A DNA stretch of 64,000 bases from Candidatus Heimdallarchaeota archaeon LC_3 (GCA_001940645.1 MDVS01000010.1:1-64000), one strand, 5' to 3'; counted from the stretch's first letter, positions 45,691 to 54,945 are shown. The notes: generated by a model from the sequence alone, not told the origin. Program-made: numbers and translations.

Positions 45691-46706
45691 AGTTTATCCC
45701 CTTTAGATGAAATAAATTCAGCCATGCCATAAGCAAAATCGGCTGACGCATTTGGAACTTTAACACGTGAAAATGTGTTATCTTTATTTTGGATGAACTG
45801 ATTTCGATATAAAATATCTAATTCGTATAGTGTTTCTAGATGATCGCTGATAAAACCAATAGGAATTACAACTAGGTTTGTGTTACACAGTGTTGAATAA
45901 TCCCTAATTTTATCCTTGGTGTAAGGTTCCATCCATTTTTGTCTACCCACTCTACTTTGAAAGGACAATTCCCAATCAATACCTGGAAAGTTTTCCATTA
46001 TTGACTTAGTGGCATTTACAACGCTTTCTTTATATGTATCTCCTTTGTCAATATAACTTTGGGGGAGACCGTGAGCTGTAAATAATAATTTTGTATCTTT
46101 TAATTGACTTCTTTCTAATTCTAATTTTATTTGATGGATCCACCAATTTAAATAAAATTTTTCAAATCCCCAATCTCTAAATTCAATTAATTTTACTGAA
46201 AAATTTTCTTTTTTTGCTTCATCTTTAAAATCTTTAATACTGGATCCTGCTGTGCTATGACTATAATGTGGATACAAGGGAACTAATAAAATTTCATTAA
46301 TTTTTCTTTTCTTTAGAAGTTTTACAGAATCTATAGCTCTTGGTAAAGAATATCTCATTGCAACTGCAATATCAATAGGATGGTATTTTTCTTCAAATAT
46401 TGCATGTAATTGTAATCCAAATTTTATTGTATTTTCCACAATAGGTGATCTACCACCAATAAGCTCGTACTGGGGTATTACCTTTTTTTGCCGTCTATTT
46501 GATATGAATTTTGCTAGTTTTGATTGAAATGGTCTTAAATAAAAAGGAAGCTGGATTAAATAAGGATCGATGAATAAATTATATAAAAAATCATTTATTT
46601 CTTTAAGAGAATTAGGACCCCCCATTTGTAGAAGAACAATTGCTTTTTTCGTAGACTTCTCTGAAGCTATGTAGAATCTATTTTTGTATTCAGAAGTCAT
46701 TAGCAT
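45687..46706 (-). CDS. hemH: Ferrochelatase HemH
   Basis: A 339-residue enzyme. It opens with IVLLQMGGPNSLKEINDFLYNLFIDPYLI, the family start. The catalytic His212 is in LLFTAHGLPQSYIDKGD, the metal-side glutamate region is ISDHLETLYELD, and SFQSRVGRQKWMEPYTKD is the substrate loop. It inserts iron into protoporphyrin IX. It is the promoter-proximal gene of the operon although it acts last in the pathway. A TATA-like element at 46728-46736 puts transcription start at or next to the ATG, so the operon mRNA is probably leaderless. A second Met at residue 3 is an alternative start. Confidence 0.94.
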   Translation of the reverse strand: MLMTSEYKNRFYIASEKSTKKAIVLLQMGGPNSLKEINDFLYNLFIDPYLIQLPFYLRPFQSKLAKFISNRRQKKVIPQYELIGGRSPIVENTIKFGLQLHAIFEEKYHPIDIAVAMRYSLPRAIDSVKLLKKRKINEILLVPLYPHYSHSTAGSSIKDFKDEAKKENFSVKLIEFRDWGFEKFYLNWWIHQIKLELERSQLKDTKLLFTAHGLPQSYIDKGDTYKESVVNATKSIMENFPGIDWELSFQSRVGRQKWMEPYTKDKIRDYSTLCNTNLVVIPIGFISDHLETLYELDILYRNQFIQNKDNTFSRVKVPNASADFAYGMAEFISSKGDKL

Positions 46707-47090
46707 ACCAGTGTACTGATCAACGGTGTATTTAAATTAATTTTTGATAAAATGTTAATTGTTAATACATTTAGCAAGCTAATTGATCTATAAATAAACT
46801 GTCTTGATTAACTGTCTAATAAAATAATTTGACATGTAATGAATTGCAGTACACAAATTAAAAAATAATTATAAGCAAATTTAATTACTTTAAAATATCC
46901 ATTTCCGTTTACTTGTAGATTAATAATTTTATGGAAAATTGGGCGATTTTATTTTGAGTTAAATTTTCAATTGATAAAAAATCTTACATAAAAATACCTT
47001 ATTATCAATATTATTGTAGGTTTGATCATTTTTTATTTTTGGATACTTGCTGATTGAATTATTTATTGATTATTTCAATAGATTGTGTTA
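46707..47090. promoter_or_regulatory. Divergent promoter region between heme operon and TrmB regulator
   Basis: On the minus strand TTTAAATAC (46728-46736) is a TATA-like box placed about 25 bases before the hemH ATG. A palindrome TTAGCAAGCTAA lies at 46771-46782, upstream of that box. The octamer CAGTACAC occurs twice in opposite orientation, once near the hemH start (46710-46720) and once near 46847. These may be sites for the divergent TrmB-family product. No gene fits in the 384 bases. Confidence 0.45.
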
Positions 47091-47957
47091 ATGGAACCTT
47101 TATCTTTAATAACTGATTTCTTTGACATACCCAAAACCTGGGCTCAAGTATACTATCAGCTATTAATTCACGGTCCTGGAACAATAGGAAACTTCCTAGA
47201 AAATACAAACCTTAGCAGGCAGCATACTTATAATGTTCTAGATAAATTAGTTGATGAAGGATTTGTAATAGTAATAAGTCAATCAAAAAGAGGGAATTTA
47301 TACAAGTCAGTACCGATAGAGCAATTATCCAAAGAATATATTCATAGATTAGATGTAAAACTTTCTAAGAAAAATGAACGAATAGATTTATTTATATCTG
47401 AATTGAATCATTTGACAAACACCCATTCAAATCAATTATCAAAAGTTTCAACGTTTTATGGTAAGATTTTAACTCCTGAAAAAATTGAAAACGCTTTGAA
47501 AGTTTTATTCGAAGATACACTTAGCTCTTTTAAATTAGCAATTAGAGATTTAAATACTGATATCATGACTAAGACACGATCTACAATCTTTAAAATAATG
47601 AATCAAAATAATATTAAAGTTGATATACTTTTTCAGGAAGAAATTTATAATAAATATATTTCTCTCAAGATTACTGACGGTTCTTGGTTTCCAACTGAAT
47701 CAATTAAAGATTGGTTAAATGATGAACGATTGTCAATAAAACTCACGAAGTCAGTTATCCAAAATTATATTATTTTTGATAATGTAACTCTTTTATTAAT
47801 GTTTACCAATGAAAATCAACTGGAATTTGCATCAGTGACCGGCATTGATGATCTAACAAAAAGATTTCTGATTTCTTTTGATAATTGTTGGAGAAGAGGA
47901 AAAAAATTACTAATCCCTAACCTTAAACATGAAAAGGAATTAGTTAATATAAATTAA
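47091..47957 (+). CDS. TrmB-family transcriptional regulator divergent from heme operon
   Basis: I start at ATG 47091. A GTG six bases earlier is possible. The 288-residue product has an N-terminal winged helix (TWAQVYYQLLIHGPGTIGNFLENTNLSRQHTYNVLDKLVDEGFV), the TrmB pattern, and a coiled helix (VKLSKKNERIDLFISEL). A 150-residue C-terminal domain (VSTFYGKILTPEKIENALKVLF onward) resembles the TrmB ligand-binding domain. TrmB proteins sense sugars or other metabolites. This one lies head-to-head with the heme operon and could respond to heme, iron or oxygen status; that is inference. A T10 tract follows the stop. Confidence 0.8.
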   Translation: MEPLSLITDFFDIPKTWAQVYYQLLIHGPGTIGNFLENTNLSRQHTYNVLDKLVDEGFVIVISQSKRGNLYKSVPIEQLSKEYIHRLDVKLSKKNERIDLFISELNHLTNTHSNQLSKVSTFYGKILTPEKIENALKVLFEDTLSSFKLAIRDLNTDIMTKTRSTIFKIMNQNNIKVDILFQEEIYNKYISLKITDGSWFPTESIKDWLNDERLSIKLTKSVIQNYIIFDNVTLLLMFTNENQLEFASVTGIDDLTKRFLISFDNCWRRGKKLLIPNLKHEKELVNIN

Positions 47958-47958
47958 C

Positions 47959-47968
47959 TTTTTTTTTT
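47959..47968 (+). terminator. T10 tract after TrmB-family gene
   Basis: A run of ten T begins two bases after the stop codon region, followed by AATTTTTT. This is a typical archaeal U-tract terminator without a clear stem. Confidence 0.5.
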
Positions 47969-48133
47969 AATTTTTTATAGAAACTTCTTCTCTCAGTCGA
48001 ATGAAGCTGAGTTTTTCATATAGATTTAGAATAAAAGCAAAAAATATTTTATAAAATTTGTAAAGAACAAGAATTAAATTTATTTCTAACAAACTAAGAA
48101 TTAAATAATTATCCATAAGTAGGCATAACTAAA

Positions 48134-49708
48134 TTGATAATTACAAAAAAAATACGATTTATCACTCTGATTTCAATTTTTGCAACATTCTCAAGTGTCA
48201 TACAAGTATATGCCCATGATACACCAAATGATGCAGGAACTCTACAATTAGGGCAATTGGATTCTATTTTTGATCAATTCTTAATATTAGCTGGGATAGG
48301 AATATTCTTTTTTATTATATTTCTCTCTATATGGCTGATTAATTCAAAAAGGAAAGAAGTTCAGAACCCAAAAACCTATTTAGAAAAAATAAATTCATTT
48401 GGAATGAATGCTCGCCTTTACATTTTACATATTCAAGGGATGTCACTAACTTATGGAGTTAGAACCATTTTATTTAATTTATATCTCTTATTCCTGTTTC
48501 AGAATGGAATTATGTTTTTAGGAACTCATTATGATACATTGATATTTATTGGAGTAGTTTTAGCAATCGGGTCACTTGTATCAGGTATAGTAAGTCCATT
48601 TTCAGGTATTATTGTTGATTACATTGGCAAAAAGTGGTCCTTCATTTCTGGAGACTTTCTAGGGGCCATGACCATTCTTTTGGCAATTATTTTTCCAGAT
48701 CCGCTAACTATAATTTTATTGCAAATTGTTAGATCAGCAGTGATGAGTATTCATACTATTGCTGAAGGGCCATTCATTTATGAACAATCCAGTGCAAAAG
48801 AAAGAGTGCATTTATTTTCAGTTTCTTCAGGAATGTCCACTTTAGCCAGTATGAGTGGTAATCTTATCGGGGGTTTTGTTCCTTTAGTATTTGCATTCGT
48901 TTTATACAATTCTGTTACTGTAACAGGTCCTGAAACAATATTTATCATCCAAGTAGGATTATTTATCTCTGTTCTCTTATGGCTAGGATCATTAATTCCC
49001 GCATTTTTCTTGAAAGAAGAGAAAAAGGTTGTTTTAAAAGAACAGGACTATAATATTTCTGCAAGATTAAGTTTTAGAAATGTGAAAAATTGGCCAACAG
49101 TTTTAGTTTTTGTTTTTAACTCAATTTTTGTAGGCCTAGGAGCAGGATTGTTTGTTTCTTTTTTCTCAGTATTCTTTTTAATCTATTACAAAGCTACAAC
49201 AATGGAGATAGCAATGATTTTCGCTTTAGGATCATTATTTATAGCTTTAGGAAATTTTATCTCGCCTGTATTATCTGAAAGATATGGAAAGGTTAATGCT
49301 ATAGTCTTTACAAGATTAATTGGTATACCATTTATGATATTGCTACCGTTGGGAATTTTTATGCCTATTCTAGCACCAATATATTTTGGAGCAATATTTT
49401 ATTTAATTAGGGCATTTTCACATAATGCAACTGCACCAACTGAAGATGCATTAGCAATGGAAGTAGTTGATGATTCTGAAAGAACAACCATGGAAGCGTT
49501 AAGAGAAGCTGGTGCATCAATATTTTCCGCATTAGGATTTTTTATCGGAGGGTATATGATGAGTATAAATGACTTTGTAACTCCATTTGTTCTTGCTGCA
49601 ATATTTTATTCACTAGCAGTGTTTATTTTTTGGTCATATTTTAAAAATAACAAATCTCTAGTATTAAAGAAGATAGATGAGGGTAAAGATTCTGTTGTTT
49701 CATTGTAA
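48134..49708 (+). CDS. Major facilitator superfamily transporter with extracellular N-terminal segment
   Basis: A 524-residue membrane protein starting at TTG 48134. The first 27 residues look like a cleavable signal (FITLISIFATFSSVIQVYA), followed by a short polar HDTPNDAGTLQLGQ segment and an extra helix (FLILAGIGIFFFIIFLSIWLI). The twelve-helix MFS body then starts near residue 90, with ARLYILHIQGMSLTYGVRTILFN. The loop between helices 2 and 3 has DYIGKKWSFISGD, the MFS loop signature variant. The final half repeats the pattern with SERYGKVNAIVF. The substrate is unknown. It is convergent with the pyrophosphatase gene, with only 7 bases between stops. Confidence 0.85.
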   Translation: MIITKKIRFITLISIFATFSSVIQVYAHDTPNDAGTLQLGQLDSIFDQFLILAGIGIFFFIIFLSIWLINSKRKEVQNPKTYLEKINSFGMNARLYILHIQGMSLTYGVRTILFNLYLLFLFQNGIMFLGTHYDTLIFIGVVLAIGSLVSGIVSPFSGIIVDYIGKKWSFISGDFLGAMTILLAIIFPDPLTIILLQIVRSAVMSIHTIAEGPFIYEQSSAKERVHLFSVSSGMSTLASMSGNLIGGFVPLVFAFVLYNSVTVTGPETIFIIQVGLFISVLLWLGSLIPAFFLKEEKKVVLKEQDYNISARLSFRNVKNWPTVLVFVFNSIFVGLGAGLFVSFFSVFFLIYYKATTMEIAMIFALGSLFIALGNFISPVLSERYGKVNAIVFTRLIGIPFMILLPLGIFMPILAPIYFGAIFYLIRAFSHNATAPTEDALAMEVVDDSERTTMEALREAGASIFSALGFFIGGYMMSINDFVTPFVLAAIFYSLAVFIFWSYFKNNKSLVLKKIDEGKDSVVSL

Positions 49709-49715
49709 TGATCGA

Positions 49716-50273
49716 TTATTTTAGCGGGTCGATTCTAGCGACATCACCAAATTTCTCTTTAAAATATTCAATAGACTCTTCTATGACCTTGTAAGCATAA
49801 TCTCTTCCCCTCCACTCTTTAACATTAGCATACTTTTTATTTTCTAAATGTTTGTAAGTCCTATAAAATTCTTCGATTTCATCTAATAAATGATGAGGAA
49901 TTTGAACAATATCTTCATACTCAGAATAAATAGGGTCTTTTTCAGCAATTGCAAGAATTTTTTCATCAAATCCTTTTTCATCTTCCATTAGTAAAACTCC
50001 TATAGGCCGGCAGGGTATCAATGTCATTGGATAGGTAGGACTGGTTATTAAAACTAGAATATCTAAAGGATCCCCATCTCGTGCAAAAGTTCCTGGTATA
50101 AGGCCATAATCATGAGGAAAGACTACACTACTATGGAGCACTCTATCTAATAAAATTACATTTACTGATTTACTAATTTCATATTTATTTCTGGAACCTT
50201 TAGGAATTTCAATTAATGCGAATATGTGTTTGGGTGGATTGGAACCAGGAACAATTTCTTTCCAAATACTCAT
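49716..50273 (-). CDS. ppa: Family I inorganic pyrophosphatase
   Basis: A 185-residue soluble enzyme. The PPase signature DGDPLDILV holds the metal ligands Asp66, Asp68 and Asp71. Upstream are FALIEIPKGSRNKYE, including the active-site Lys and Glu, and FPHDYGLIPGTFARDG. The C-terminal helical segment has YKHLENKKYANVKEWRGRDYA. It hydrolyses pyrophosphate to phosphate, driving biosynthesis. Length is normal. Confidence 0.95.
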   Translation of the reverse strand: MSIWKEIVPGSNPPKHIFALIEIPKGSRNKYEISKSVNVILLDRVLHSSVVFPHDYGLIPGTFARDGDPLDILVLITSPTYPMTLIPCRPIGVLLMEDEKGFDEKILAIAEKDPIYSEYEDIVQIPHHLLDEIEEFYRTYKHLENKKYANVKEWRGRDYAYKVIEESIEYFKEKFGDVARIDPLK

Positions 50274-50486
50274 TTTTTTTCTCTCATAAAAATTACTTAG
50301 AATAGTATTGATTAATGAATGAATAATATCTAAAACAATAGTTAATTTATAAACAATTTAAAAAAAATTAAACTTAATTAAATGACTTATTCCTATTACA
50401 TTTAAAGAATTTTTTATTTATTGATAAGTGATTTTAAAATTTCTCATAATAAATAAGTTATTTTTATATCCTTACAGGTTTTTACC

Positions 50487-51671
50487 TTGTCTTTAGAAGA
50501 ACAACAAAACTTAATTATTAAATTGCAACGTTTTAAAGAAGCAATTTCATTTTTTTCTGAAGATATACCATTGGAGTTTATTTCTTCTTCGCTCAGATTC
50601 CAAAATGTTGAAGAACTTCTTGAATGGCTCATTAAATTAAATTTAGACAATTTTGAGGTCACAGACAATGCAGAGAAATTGATTATTACTGAAGAATTGA
50701 TTGAAGAAATCAATGATCGATTAAAAGTCTCTAATAAATCTTTGATTGTAAAAAATAGTTATTCAAACGTTGAACAAATGGAAATACCTGATTATCATGG
50801 TACTTATCTATTGAAAGAAGATAGGAATGCTATAGATAAATTAGATGATATTTTGAAACAACCTCTTCCAAGAATTAAAGGAAAGATTTCATGGACTAAG
50901 TTTGGATTTATTGCAGAGAATTATAAAATTATTGGGTTATTACTAACCAATAAGGGACTAACAAGGTTACCAGATGAAATTTCTCAATTTAAAAACCTCA
51001 AAATATTAGATATTAGTGGGAACAATTTTACTGAATTTCCAGATGTAATATGCAAATTAAAGAATCTTGAAGCATTAAGCATTCAATTTAATCATATTTT
51101 TGAATTACCAGAAGAAATTAGCAAACTGAAAAATTTAAAGGAATTTTTTCTAGATTGTAACCATTTGAAAATGTTACCAGCATGCATTGGAACCTTAATA
51201 AACTTAATAAAACTTACAGTAGGTAATAACAAAATTTCTGGTGTTTCTGATTCTATTGGTAATCTCCAAAACTTGGAAAAACTTTTTCTTTGTACTAATC
51301 GTCTTAAAAGTATTCCAAAAGATATTTTTTTATTAAAAAGTTTAATAGACTTAAATTTAGGAGACAATGAAATTACTATAATTCCAAAAGAAATAAATCA
51401 ATTGGTAAAGTTACGAGAATTATATTTATTAGGTAACACTATTGAACAATTCGAAAGTTTGGTTCATATTACTGCTTTAGAGGCACTGGATTTATCAGGT
51501 AATAATTTAACTTCAATACCAAAAAATCTTAAGAAATTAAAGAACTTAAAATATCTTAACTTAAAATTCAATTCTGGAATTGGAGAGAAAGCAGTTGAAG
51601 TGGGAGGAACAGTAGTGAATGTTGAGCAAAACAAGCAAAAATTAATAGAATTTCTAAATTCAGCTTTTTAA
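50487..51671 (+). CDS. Leucine-rich-repeat protein
   Basis: A 394-residue cytoplasmic protein starting at TTG 50487, preceded by AGGT. The first 90 residues are helical and charged (FKEAISFFSEDIPLEFISSSL), possibly a winged-helix-like or dimerisation domain. Residues about 150-385 contain about nine leucine-rich repeats of the LxxLxLxxNxLxxLPxxIxxLxN type (for example LPDEISQFKNLKILDISGNN). LRR surfaces bind proteins, often small GTPases in Asgard archaea; a partner is not visible here. The last 12 bases overlap the start of a decayed transporter fragment on the opposite strand. Confidence 0.85.
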   Translation: MSLEEQQNLIIKLQRFKEAISFFSEDIPLEFISSSLRFQNVEELLEWLIKLNLDNFEVTDNAEKLIITEELIEEINDRLKVSNKSLIVKNSYSNVEQMEIPDYHGTYLLKEDRNAIDKLDDILKQPLPRIKGKISWTKFGFIAENYKIIGLLLTNKGLTRLPDEISQFKNLKILDISGNNFTEFPDVICKLKNLEALSIQFNHIFELPEEISKLKNLKEFFLDCNHLKMLPACIGTLINLIKLTVGNNKISGVSDSIGNLQNLEKLFLCTNRLKSIPKDIFLLKSLIDLNLGDNEITIIPKEINQLVKLRELYLLGNTIEQFESLVHITALEALDLSGNNLTSIPKNLKKLKNLKYLNLKFNSGIGEKAVEVGGTVVNVEQNKQKLIEFLNSAF

Positions 51672-51806
51672 GTATGCAATTCTAGATGGAAAATGACTAT
51701 AGAGCATAAAATATAAAAGTCCAATAAATAAATGGAATATCGCTAAACTCAATCCTAATTTTAGGAATTCTAAGAATGAATTCGGACAATGTTCTTTTTC
51801 AGCATA
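51660..51806 (-). pseudogene. Relic of an SLC13/ArsB-type transporter C-terminus
   Basis: On the minus strand, 48 codons read YAEKEHCPNSFLEFLKLGLS and onward to a TGA at 51662-51660. The same stretch of the intact neighbour reads YAEKEHSPISFIEFFKIGVS. A stop lies shortly upstream (about 51841), so only the tail of a tandem paralogue survives. It sits in the gap between the leucine-rich-repeat gene and the intact transporter, slightly overlapping the former. Confidence 0.75.
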
Positions 51807-51842
51807 AAAATGAACTTTAGGGAGATTAATTAGTTTACAAAT

Positions 51843-53303
51843 TTATTTTAAATCTAAAAATTCTAATCCTTCAAAGAATGATCCAAAAATAATAAAATAA
51901 AAGAATCCGATAATTAGATGCAATGTTGCTAGACTTACACCTATTTTGAAAAATTCTATAAATGAAATAGGAGAATGTTCTTTTTCTGCATAAGAGATAG
52001 CTAAAATATTTGCCGGAGAGGAAATTGGTAAGACATATCCTCCTACATTAACACCAAAAATTAAAGCTAAAGCAATTAGAGGTCCTCCTAGATTCGTAGC
52101 CAATGGTGCTAAGGCTGCGGAAACTGGAATATTATCGATTAGTCCTGATAATAACCAACTAGTGCCCATCAATAAGCCTGTACCTAATTCCGGAGAATTT
52201 TCAACAATAGGTCCTAAAAATCCAGCAGCTATTTCAATAACTCCCATTTCTTCCATAGCTTGTATTATAAATAATAAACCAATTATGAAATATACTGTTC
52301 CCCATTGTAAGTCTTTTAAATGTTTCTTTATGGCAACATTGGGCTCAAGTAATAATATCAACATAGCAACCATTGCTGTTAAAACAGCTGGAATTTTCGG
52401 TTCGAGTGATTGTCCAATTGTAAACCCGATTATCAAAACTAAAACAGCAATGATACTTCTAATAAAAAGAGCTCTATCTTTGATAACAACTTTTGGATCC
52501 AAGAGAAAAATTCTTTCTGTTATTTCATTTTCAGTAGATTCAACATTCAGATGTTTAGAATGGTAAACTAGCAAAATAGGAATTGAAACAACAAGAAGAA
52601 TAAGAGCTAGTGGACCTAGTACTACTAAAAATTGGAGAAATGTTAATCCTGTTGCACCACCAATAACTATATTGGGAATACTACCTATTAAACTTGGTAT
52701 TGAAGCAAAATTAGCTACTAACGCCTCTGCTATTAAGTATGGGCGAAAATCTCTTCCAATTATTTGCATTACTTCGATAGTTACAGGACCAATAATAAGC
52801 ATAGTAGTTACAGTATCAAAAATAAAAGAAACTATAAAAGTAATAATAATAAAGGTTATGTAAAGTTTCTTTGGTTCGCCTTTAGTAGCTTGAATAGTTC
52901 GAACAGCAATATACTGAAACACTCCAGAGTGAGAAGCCATTGTAACCACCATCATCATCGCAAAAATGAACATTATGGTATCCCATGGTAGATGGTCAAA
53001 TAAGAAAGTAGTTGTTATATCCTCCCCTTTATTTTCAGCTATCTCTACTTTTGCAGGGAATATATATAGAATAATACCAGTTATAGTTGCTGAAATTAGT
53101 GCTAAAGCAGTTTTATCAATCTTTTCAGAAACAAGTGCGACTAATGTTAATATAAAGGTGAAAATAACAAGAATCATTGTAAGTGAAATTGGTATTGATT
53201 CAAACAGAGTAGATCCAACCAGATTAATTTCTAGAGTAGTGGAAATAGCGGGTTTTCTAATTTCAAGGATTTTTATTGATCTAATTAATAGTTTTGTATT
53301 CAT
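51843..53303 (-). CDS. SLC13/ArsB/NhaD-type ion or carboxylate transporter
   Basis: A 486-residue membrane protein with about 11 hydrophobic helices. It shows the ArsB/NhaD/P-protein pattern: FDHLPWDTIMFIFAMMMVVTM, FIFDTVTTMLIIGPVTIEVM, ANFASIPSLIGSIPNIVIGG, the LSGLIDNIPVSAALAPLATNLG hairpin, and a terminal GYVLPISSPANILAISYA. These hairpins carry the substrate or sodium. An anion or sodium/proton antiport role is inferred from the family; arsenite is not specifically indicated. The first 35 residues are not membrane and may be a long N-terminal tail. A decayed copy of the gene tail lies downstream. Confidence 0.85.
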   Translation of the reverse strand: MNTKLLIRSIKILEIRKPAISTTLEINLVGSTLFESIPISLTMILVIFTFILTLVALVSEKIDKTALALISATITGIILYIFPAKVEIAENKGEDITTTFLFDHLPWDTIMFIFAMMMVVTMASHSGVFQYIAVRTIQATKGEPKKLYITFIIITFIVSFIFDTVTTMLIIGPVTIEVMQIIGRDFRPYLIAEALVANFASIPSLIGSIPNIVIGGATGLTFLQFLVVLGPLALILLVVSIPILLVYHSKHLNVESTENEITERIFLLDPKVVIKDRALFIRSIIAVLVLIIGFTIGQSLEPKIPAVLTAMVAMLILLLEPNVAIKKHLKDLQWGTVYFIIGLLFIIQAMEEMGVIEIAAGFLGPIVENSPELGTGLLMGTSWLLSGLIDNIPVSAALAPLATNLGGPLIALALIFGVNVGGYVLPISSPANILAISYAEKEHSPISFIEFFKIGVSLATLHLIIGFFYFIIFGSFFEGLEFLDLK

Positions 53304-53923
53304 TGATCTGGACCATTCAATCCCATTATTCCTTAAAAATTACTTGCATTTAACAATAATGATCAGATTTAGTTTATTAGATGATATGAAACTTAAAAAA
53401 AATCAATAATAAGATAATTTAGGTGACAGGAGTCACTTCTAGATTAGAAAAAGAAATTTCTAAAATTTCAGCTAAAACAACTACCATATTACTTTAAGTA
53501 GTAGAAATTTATATCGAAAAAATAGATCCATTGAATTCTTCTAGAGAATTTGAAAAAACAGAGTCAGATATTAATTTATAAAGGCCAATATTGTAACTAA
53601 TGTAAAAATATTAATATATTTAAAGAAGAAAAATAATATTTACTTAGATTCAGCCCATTAGAATTTGAAAGTCTCCCCTCCTTTCAGAAATGAGCAATAT
53701 TTTTGGGGCTGGGACTCTCTCCATCCAAAATATATTCTTTTTTGTATATTGATTGATTTTTAAATTAATAATCGGTTTCTGACAAAAAAATACCATTTTT
53801 TCCTTTAATAAAGTAAAATTAAAAGTGAATTCTCAATATCTAATCTAAGAACTAAAATCTGTTAGTAAGAAGATTGCTGTCGCTACTAAACCACAAAATT
53901 TCAGAAATATCTTAGATGATTTA
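53304..53923. other. 620-base gap with a C/G-rich structured element and a short broken frame
   Basis: No gene is supported. A GC-rich island at about 53666-53720, in otherwise 20 percent GC sequence, can fold: AGTC (53670-53673) with GACT (53713-53716) and CCCC (53675-53678) with GGGG (53705-53708). This is a candidate small RNA or terminator. A 53-codon frame at 53423-53581 is broken by one TAA at 53495 and is probably chance or a decayed microprotein. The remainder is plain AT-rich sequence. Confidence 0.3.
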
Positions 53924-54718
53924 ATGAATCTTAAAAAGCTCAATAACTCCACGATTTTAATTACTGGTGCTTCTTCAGGGTTGGGACGCGAATTTTCCAA
54001 ACTTTTATCTCAATTGGAATTGAATTTAATTCTTGTTGCTAGAAGAATTGAAAGATTAGAAGAATTAAAGACTCAATTAGAACAAGAGGGTCATTGTAAA
54101 GTTTTTATCATTGTTCAGGATCTAGCTACTATGGATGGTCCAAAATTATGTTATGATAAAGTGAATGAACTAGAATTGTCAGTGGATGTTCTCATCAATA
54201 ATGCAGGTTTTGGATTATCGGATGAATTCCTTGATATTCCTCTCAATCAATATTTAGATTTAATTAATATCAATAACAGGGCATTAATTCAGATGACTTA
54301 CCTTTTTCTTCCAGAGATGGTTAAAAGAAAGAAGGGATATATCTTGAATGTCTCTTCTGTTTTAGGTGCTATGCCTATTCCAAATATGGCCGTTTATGGT
54401 GCAAGTAAATCCTTTGTATTATCTTTTTCTGAATCTTTATGGAAAGAATATCGGAGAAAAGGAATAACCGTTACTGTTCTCGTCAGTGTGGGTATTGAAA
54501 CAGAATTCTTCAATTTAGTAAAAAAAAGAAAATTTAGGTTCTTACCTGTTCAAAAACCAGATATCGTAGCTAAAAAAGCTATAACAGGATTATTAAAACG
54601 AAAACGAATCGCATATACAGGAATATTTTATGCCCTGCTAGTTCATTTAAAAAGGATCCTTCCTCAAAGAGTTGTAATCTGGATAATGGGATCATCATAT
54701 AATTCTAACCTTCATTAA
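53924..54718 (+). CDS. Short-chain dehydrogenase/reductase
   Basis: A 264-residue classical SDR. The cofactor motif is ILITGASSGLGREFSKLL (residues 12-29), and the acidic/basic selectivity region VARRIERL suggests NADP preference. VLINNAGFG follows, then the catalytic SVLGAMPIPNMAVYGASKSFV with Ser, Tyr-x-x-x-Lys. The C-terminal half has an extra basic region (KRKRIAYTGIFYALL) typical of the DHRS7B/long-chain group that works on lipids or steroids. The substrate is unknown. It reads through a normal full length and stands alone after a large gap. Confidence 0.9.
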   Translation: MNLKKLNNSTILITGASSGLGREFSKLLSQLELNLILVARRIERLEELKTQLEQEGHCKVFIIVQDLATMDGPKLCYDKVNELELSVDVLINNAGFGLSDEFLDIPLNQYLDLININNRALIQMTYLFLPEMVKRKKGYILNVSSVLGAMPIPNMAVYGASKSFVLSFSESLWKEYRRKGITVTVLVSVGIETEFFNLVKKRKFRFLPVQKPDIVAKKAITGLLKRKRIAYTGIFYALLVHLKRILPQRVVIWIMGSSYNSNLH

Positions 54719-54790
54719 ATTTGCTCTTTCGTTGAAAGAATGAATCTACCTTTTTTTCATATACAAGAACCAAAATAACTATATCGACAC

Positions 54791-54855
54791 CTTTATAAAT
54801 ATTTGCGTTTATTGTGCAAATTGCACGAATGATATCTATTGCGAAATTATCGCAA
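54791..54855 (+). promoter_or_regulatory. ABC operon promoter with two palindromic operators
   Basis: The TATA-like CTTTATAAAT is at 54791-54800. Palindrome 1, GTGCAA-A-TTGCAC (54814-54826), covers the expected transcript start about 25 bases downstream. Palindrome 2, TTGCGA-AATTA-TCGCAA (54839-54855), lies in the leader. Both are perfect. Two spaced palindromes suggest cooperative binding of a repressor, not encoded next to the operon. Confidence 0.55.
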
Positions 54856-54945
54856 AGTCATCAGCAGAGACAATTAAATTTATTCTAATATTAGATAAAT
54901 TTGATTACAAATTAAAAAAAAAATACATAAATATTGGTGAATTGC

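Noticed and set aside
52162..52566. Plus-strand open frame of 134 codons inside the SLC13/ArsB-type transporter gene
   Set aside because: It is antisense to conserved transmembrane helices and its translation has no recognisable domain.
53423..53581. Short GTG-started frame with one in-frame TAA
   Set aside because: Only 53 codons, a weak start and no recognisable motif. Kept only as a remark in the gap entry.
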